64,000 nucleotides of DNA. It comes from Seleniivibrio woodruffii. GTDB lineage: Bacteria > Chrysiogenota > Deferribacteres > Deferribacterales > Geovibrionaceae. The notes under the pieces are model-generated. The model saw nothing but the letters and a program-made list of their open reading frames with translations, ran no database searches and was not told the DNA's origin. Of this stretch, positions 59,715 to 64,000 are shown in pieces (the first letter of the stretch is position 1; every line of letters starts with the position of its first letter). Location of the stretch: the NCBI RefSeq assembly GCF_004339245.1, contig NZ_SMGG01000005.1, positions 62,001 to 126,000 on the forward strand, given 5' to 3'. A program made the translations under genes and the position numbers.

Positions 59715-60946
59715 CGAAATATATAAAAGGCGGAGCGTTTCTGCTCTGCCTTTTCTTTTCACCCGCTCTTTTCGGCGGCGAATATGACTTCGACATGAGC
59801 GAAATCGAAAAAAAACCCTATTCTTTCGACGGGAGCATCGAACTTTTATCGAATATCTATGGATACGACAGGGATTCAGCCTTTTTCCGCCTGAAATATC
59901 CTGAAAAACCGGAAAAATACGACTATTCGGCCGACCTGAGGCTGAACGGAGGATATGAAGCGAACGGTTTCAGATACGTCGTAAAGACATCAACAAAACA
60001 TACTTCACAGCCGGACGGCGATGACAATTCGGAATTCACATTCATGGAGCAGTATGCAGGGTATTCGTCGGGAAATTTCAGCCTGACAGCGGGCAAAATG
60101 ACCATGAAATGGGGCAAGGGCTATGCGTTCAACCCTGCGGCGTTTCTGGACAGACCGAAGAACATCGACTCTCCGGAGGATGCAATGGAGGGGTATCAGC
60201 TCGTTGCGGCGGACTACACCCGCAGTTTTTCCGGTTCGCTGAAAACCGTTTCATATACCCAGACGGCATACGCCGTGAACGACGACATGAACCAAACTCT
60301 GGGGACTGATAACGGCCTGAACCATGCGGGAAAGCTCTATCTTCTCCTGAACGACACCGACATTGATCTGATGTATTCCGCCGGGGAATCAAGGGGCAGA
60401 AGGTTCGGGATGGATTTTTCAAAGAATATTCTGACAAATCTTGAGATACATGGCGAATACGCCCAATATAAGGACGTGCGCCGTCAGCTGATAAACGGAT
60501 ATGAAACGACAGACACTAGCAACTGGCTCATCGGAGCCAGATATCTGACAGAAAGCGACGTAACGTACATAATCGAATATTTCCGCAAGTCGGGCGGATA
60601 TACTCAGGACGAAATGGACAGGTTCTATCAGGCGGCTGAAAACGCAGGCAACCCAGATATGCTCGCCAACAGCCCATATACGAGAAACAACCCCATGCGC
60701 AGTTATGTCTATCTGCGGGCATCGGTTAAAGAACCCTTCGACATCCTCTATTTCACCCCCGCCCTGACAATGACGGCCAACGCAGAGGACGGCAGTTTCT
60801 CACTGGCTCCCGAAGCTGTCTGGACAGGCATCACCAACGCCGAGTTTAAGCTGAAAATCTATCTGCTGAGCGGAGGAGACAACACCGAGTTCGGCGAAAA
60901 GGTCATGGACAGACGGCTTGAGGCACGCTTTAAATACTACTTCTGA
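59711..60946 (+). CDS. Putative outer-membrane beta-barrel protein
   Basis: This 411-residue protein has a Sec signal (to about FGG at residue 22) and many alternating strands with aromatic ends (such as FRYVVKTSTKH and SNWLIGARYLTESDVTYIIEYF, cited in part). It ends in ARFKYYF, the aromatic C-terminus of barrels assembled by BamA. The family is unknown to me; the layout resembles DUF1302-like or porin-like proteins. It overlaps the LolA-like gene (ATGA), so it belongs to the operon. It overlaps chrA tail to tail by 17 bp. Confidence 0.8.
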   Translation: MTKYIKGGAFLLCLFFSPALFGGEYDFDMSEIEKKPYSFDGSIELLSNIYGYDRDSAFFRLKYPEKPEKYDYSADLRLNGGYEANGFRYVVKTSTKHTSQPDGDDNSEFTFMEQYAGYSSGNFSLTAGKMTMKWGKGYAFNPAAFLDRPKNIDSPEDAMEGYQLVAADYTRSFSGSLKTVSYTQTAYAVNDDMNQTLGTDNGLNHAGKLYLLLNDTDIDLMYSAGESRGRRFGMDFSKNILTNLEIHGEYAQYKDVRRQLINGYETTDTSNWLIGARYLTESDVTYIIEYFRKSGGYTQDEMDRFYQAAENAGNPDMLANSPYTRNNPMRSYVYLRASVKEPFDILYFTPALTMTANAEDGSFSLAPEAVWTGITNAEFKLKIYLLSGGDNTEFGEKVMDRRLEARFKYYF

Positions 60947-62096
60947 TAAAAGCACCCGCCAGACAGAAAAGTGTCACAGCCCACACAGGTGTTTTCGAGA
61001 ACATCAGCAGTCCGAAAGATGCGCAGAACAGCGCAAAGTCAGAAGCGGAAGCCACTCCCTTAACCCATACGGGGTCATAGAGTGCCGCTCCCAGTATCCC
61101 CACCACTGATGCGTTTATCCCCTTCATGGCCGCAGATGCGAACCGCTTCTCCGATATTCTGTCCCAGATGGGCATAACGGCGGGAATAAGCAGGAAAGTG
61201 GACATGAAAACAGCTGTCAGTGCGGCCAGTCCGCCGAGAAGACCGCCGGAAACCGTTCCGGCAAAGGACGCAAAGGTGAACAGAGGCCCCGGAACTATCT
61301 GTGCTATGCCGTATCCGGACAGGAACATTTCATCGGCCATGTAGCCTCCGGCGACTATCTCATCATGGAGAAGCGGCAGAACCACATGACCGCCTCCGAA
61401 AACAAGCGCACCCGCCCTATAGAACGTGTCGAAAAGTTTCAGACTCCTGCTGTCATACATTCCAGCAAGCACGGGAAGCAGGATCAAAAGACCGAAAAAC
61501 AGCCCCAGAAGGAGCACAGCCGGCTTATAGCTGAAACTGCGGCTATTTTCAGGAGTTCTTTCCCCGCCCTCTCTGAACATGAAATAGCCCGCAATCCCTG
61601 CGGCAATAATCACAATGACCTGAACGAAAGGAAAGCGGAACACCGAAACCGCAAACAGAGCTGCAACGGCGACGAATCTTGTTTTTGTGTCGGGGCAGAG
61701 TTTTGTGCCCATAGCCCAGACAGCCTGCGCAACAACAGCCGCAGTCAGAATGAGAAGCCCTTTGACCGCAAACGAACTTCCGAAATCTGAAAACGATTTT
61801 AGTCCGTATGCCGCAGCGGTCATAACCGCAGCCGAAGGCAGGGTGAACCCCAGCCATGCGGCGTATGCACCGGCGATGCCGCCCCTTTTAAGCCCTATTC
61901 CGAAACCTGTCTGACTGCTCGCAGGCCCCGGGAGAAACTGGCAAAGAGCCGTCAGGGATGAAAATTCCTTTTCCGACAGCCACTTTTTCTTATTCACGAA
62001 CTCGCTGTAAAAATATCCGAAATGAGCTATTGGGCCGCCGAAACTGCGAAGCCCCAGCCACAGGAAAGTCACGAAAATATCGGCAATATTTCTCAT
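60930..62096 (-). CDS. chrA: Chromate transporter
   Basis: The 388-residue protein has two homologous CHR halves. The first has LGLRSFGGPIAHFGYF and FLPGPASSQTGFGIG, the second FGGGHVVLPLL and IAQIVPGPLFTFASF. About 10-12 helices. Members export chromate, though many family members have other or unknown anions. It overlaps the Crp/Fnr gene by 4 bp, suggesting joint control. Confidence 0.92.
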   Translation of the reverse strand: MRNIADIFVTFLWLGLRSFGGPIAHFGYFYSEFVNKKKWLSEKEFSSLTALCQFLPGPASSQTGFGIGLKRGGIAGAYAAWLGFTLPSAAVMTAAAYGLKSFSDFGSSFAVKGLLILTAAVVAQAVWAMGTKLCPDTKTRFVAVAALFAVSVFRFPFVQVIVIIAAGIAGYFMFREGGERTPENSRSFSYKPAVLLLGLFFGLLILLPVLAGMYDSRSLKLFDTFYRAGALVFGGGHVVLPLLHDEIVAGGYMADEMFLSGYGIAQIVPGPLFTFASFAGTVSGGLLGGLAALTAVFMSTFLLIPAVMPIWDRISEKRFASAAMKGINASVVGILGAALYDPVWVKGVASASDFALFCASFGLLMFSKTPVWAVTLFCLAGAFIRSSI

Positions 62097-62842
62097 ACTT
62101 TCTTATCCGAAAGAGAGTTATTGTTTCTGAGACATTTTTCCGCCCTGTTTCTGCACACGGCGGCGGTGTCTTCATCGCAGAAAGGGCAGAGTGCGAACTT
62201 ATCCGTGAGTATCACGCTGTTCCCTTTTATTTTAACGCCCAGCCCTTTTATCTGTGCAAGCGTTCTGGAAAAGGTCTCGAATGACATTCCCAGATGACTT
62301 GCCACCAGATATCTGCTGAAAGGCATCACAAACTCTTCGGAATTTGCCCCCTGATAAAGCTGAAGCAGATAATAACCCGCCCTCTGGGTTGCGGATTTGA
62401 TTGAAAGTCCGTCCAGCTGATAGAGAGCGTCTTTGTAATATTTTGCAAGGATATGAAGCAGGTTCACCGCAAAAACAGGATTTGTTGCCGCCATTTTTTC
62501 TATGGCGGAACGTTTGATATAAAGCACTTCCGAATTTTTCACAGCCGAAACACTTATGGGCGAGATTGAACCCATGAATATCACTGCGTCCATGCAGGTT
62601 TCGCCTCTGCCCAAAAGCCTTATGGCGTTCATGTTTCCTTCGCTTCCGGAACGAAAGGTCATAAGAGCGCCGTCCATAACATAAAGAAGGTGCTGGGGAA
62701 TATCCCCCTGCTGAACCAGAAGCTGTCCTTTGGCATGCTTTTTAACACTGCCGTTCTGAAGGATCTCCGCTATTTCGCTGTCGGAAAGCCCTTTGAAAAA
62801 CGATCTGTTCCTATGTTCTTCTGAGATAATGTCAATATTCAT
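62093..62842 (-). CDS. Crp/Fnr-family regulator with C-terminal cysteine cluster
   Basis: The 249-residue regulator has a cyclic-nucleotide-binding-like domain (about 15-130), dimer helix and a winged helix (SRYLVASHLGMSFETFSRTLAQIKGLG). The N-terminal Fe-S cysteines of FNR are absent. Instead, after the DNA-binding domain there are Cys 219, 222, 230 and 237 (CPFC then two more), enough to bind zinc or an Fe-S cluster. The adjacent chrA and the divergent narK are likely targets. It could respond to redox state, metal or nitrogen oxides. Confidence 0.88.
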   Translation of the reverse strand: MNIDIISEEHRNRSFFKGLSDSEIAEILQNGSVKKHAKGQLLVQQGDIPQHLLYVMDGALMTFRSGSEGNMNAIRLLGRGETCMDAVIFMGSISPISVSAVKNSEVLYIKRSAIEKMAATNPVFAVNLLHILAKYYKDALYQLDGLSIKSATQRAGYYLLQLYQGANSEEFVMPFSRYLVASHLGMSFETFSRTLAQIKGLGVKIKGNSVILTDKFALCPFCDEDTAAVCRNRAEKCLRNNNSLSDKKV

Positions 62843-62900
62843 ACGCTATTATAAAAGCTATTTCAGGAAGTTACAAGGCTTCACATTCTTTACTTTTTTG

Positions 62901-62942
62901 TTGATGCAGGTCAAATCCTGTGAATCTCCGTCCTGATATAGT
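62901..62942 (+). promoter_or_regulatory. FNR-type class II promoter of narK
   Basis: TTGATGCAGGTCAA (62901-62914) matches TTGATnnnnATCAA at nine of ten positions. TATAGT (62937-62942) lies where the -10 belongs if the site is centred at -41.5, giving a start near 62949. This is the layout of FNR/DNR-activated promoters. Confidence 0.7.
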
Positions 62943-62990
62943 TACTCCATGATCCTGAAAAGCTTTTTATTAAAAATACAGGAGTTTTAT

Positions 62991-64000
62991 ATGTCGAGGT
63001 ACATTACGGAGTGGGACGTTGAAAATGCTCAGTTCTGGGAGCAGAAGGGCAGAAAAACGGCCGTAAGAAATCTTTTGATATCGATTCCGGCAATGCTTCT
63101 GGCATTTGCCGTGTGGATGATGTGGAGCATCGTCACCACAAAAATGAAGGAGTTCGGGTTCAACTTCGGACTGACGAATCCTTCCATGTCCCCCGAAGAG
63201 CTCACCGAAACCCTGAAAAAGGTCAACTCGCTTTACTACACCCTGCCCGCCATAGCGGGACTTTCGGGAGCCACACTCAGGATTCCCAACTCGTTTCTGA
63301 TAGCACTCAGCGGCGGACGTAACGTTATCTTCACGGTGACCTCCCTTCTGCTGATACCCTGCGCAGGGATAGGCTTCGCCCTGAGAGACGTAAACACGCC
63401 CTATTATGTTTTTGCGGTTCTGGCGGCACTCTCCGGTCTGGGCGGCGGCAGTTTCGCATCGTCCATGAGCAACATAAGCTTCTTTTTTCCAAAAAGGATG
63501 CAGGGAACATCGCTGGGGCTTAACGCCGGAATAGGAAATCTGGGTGTGGGAGTGATGCAGAAGGCTGTTCCGTGGGTGACAGGTATTGCACTTTTCAGCG
63601 CATTCGACAGCACGGGGGCAGTGACAAATTCAGCCATTTCAGGAGTTCAGAACGCAGGATGGCTCTGGGTGATCCCCATAGCTCTGCTGGCTCTGGCGGC
63701 CTTTTTCGGCATGAACAACCTGCGGATCGCAACCCCCGGCATGCCCTCGACACTGGCGGGCGTTGCAAAGACCCTCTATCTGCTTGGCATAGGTCTCACC
63801 TCAACGGGTATAGGGGCATATCTTCTGATAGGCCTCGGGCTTAACATGTGGGCGGTTCTGCCGCTGGTGGTGATAATGACGCTTCTGCTGATGCGCTATG
63901 CCACCCCGAAAGAGATAAAGGGCGGTCTCAGCAAACAGTTCGCCATTCTCCGCCTGAAACATAACTGGATAATGACAGTACTCTACACCATGACATTCGG
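62991..64000 (+). CDS. narK: NarK-family nitrate/nitrite transporter (partial)
   Basis: The gene runs off the window; 336 codons are visible. After a cytoplasmic start (MSRYITEWDVENAQFWEQKG) come MFS helices. The first Arg motif, GATLRIPNSF, and the Gly-rich nitrate signature (LSGLGGGSFASSMSNISFFFP and GTSLGLNAGIGNLGVG, cited in part) match NarK. It moves nitrate in and/or nitrite out during anaerobic respiration. CAGGAG precedes the ATG. The FNR-type site upstream supports oxygen- or NO-dependent control. Confidence 0.92.
   Translation, partial: MSRYITEWDVENAQFWEQKGRKTAVRNLLISIPAMLLAFAVWMMWSIVTTKMKEFGFNFGLTNPSMSPEELTETLKKVNSLYYTLPAIAGLSGATLRIPNSFLIALSGGRNVIFTVTSLLLIPCAGIGFALRDVNTPYYVFAVLAALSGLGGGSFASSMSNISFFFPKRMQGTSLGLNAGIGNLGVGVMQKAVPWVTGIALFSAFDSTGAVTNSAISGVQNAGWLWVIPIALLALAAFFGMNNLRIATPGMPSTLAGVAKTLYLLGIGLTSTGIGAYLLIGLGLNMWAVLPLVVIMTLLLMRYATPKEIKGGLSKQFAILRLKHNWIMTVLYTMTF

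Overview
The window looks like chromosome from a Gram-negative, anaerobically respiring bacterium. The evidence is Lol-type lipoprotein handling, outer-membrane barrel proteins, TolC/RND export, succinate dehydrogenase, and a NarK-type nitrate/nitrite transporter behind an FNR-type promoter. Base composition is near 50% G+C, except for a clearly AT-rich patch at about 7.7-9.85 kb. The gene mix would fit Deferribacterota or a similar deep-branching anaerobe, but that placement is an impression from gene content, not a phylogenetic result. No rRNA, tRNA, CRISPR array or insertion sequence was seen.

Layout. 0-2.2 kb: a CoA-disulfide-reductase-like flavoenzyme (cut by the window edge) coupled to the tRNA methylthiotransferase mtaB. 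2.4-6.9 kb: a FliL-like membrane protein, glnD, and a translationally coupled, degenerate PAS sensor kinase. 7-9.8 kb: a TerC membrane protein, then an AT-rich two-gene island with an ImmA/IrrE peptidase and a cyclase-like/Nudix-like fusion. 10-13.2 kb: sdhCDAB. 13.5-15.9 kb: a LytS/LytR-type two-component system. 15.9-19 kb: an orphan phage packaging module (small terminase, large terminase, Mu-type portal). 19-21 kb: a Fic protein with an altered catalytic motif and a ROK kinase. 21-22.1 kb: an XRE regulator, a divergent promoter, a tiny membrane peptide and three tandem palindromic repeats of about 123 bp.

22-28.3 kb: a lysine-exporter family gene split in two, xanthine phosphoribosyltransferase and a BMP-type purine-nucleoside ABC transporter, which together make an uptake and salvage operon. 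28.4-33 kb: a Zn/Mn-type ABC importer whose permease carries a fused DtxR/MntR-like domain, opposite a Fur-family regulator. 33-35 kb: a RelE-type toxin-antitoxin pair and a periplasmic-binding GGDEF protein. 35-40.2 kb: bioB, two tandem Cys/Met-metabolism PLP enzymes, a DUF1847 protein and cysK behind a strong promoter with a putative Rrf2-type operator. 40.3-46.3 kb: a Cus-like copper/silver efflux system (cusA, cusB, tolC-like) and a YtkA-like periplasmic protein. 46.7-50.5 kb: a NitT/TauT-type ABC importer with two different permeases. 50.6-53.9 kb: mnmA and iscS/nifS for tRNA thiolation, a small periplasmic protein and an Rrf2 regulator. 54-56.4 kb: a PAS histidine kinase and a PNPOx-fold protein. 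56.7-60.9 kb: a five-gene envelope operon (LolD-like ATPase, FtsX-type permease, exported NifX-like protein, LolA-like protein, outer-membrane barrel). 60.9-62.8 kb: chrA with a Crp/Fnr regulator that has a cysteine-rich tail. 63-64 kb: narK, cut by the window end.

Three dispersed palindromic repeat families sit in the intergenic gaps. The most promising places for undescribed biology are the AT-rich peptidase/cyclase-Nudix island, the XRE/small-peptide/palindrome-array locus, and the five-gene envelope operon. All functions are read from motifs by eye; no database search was run.
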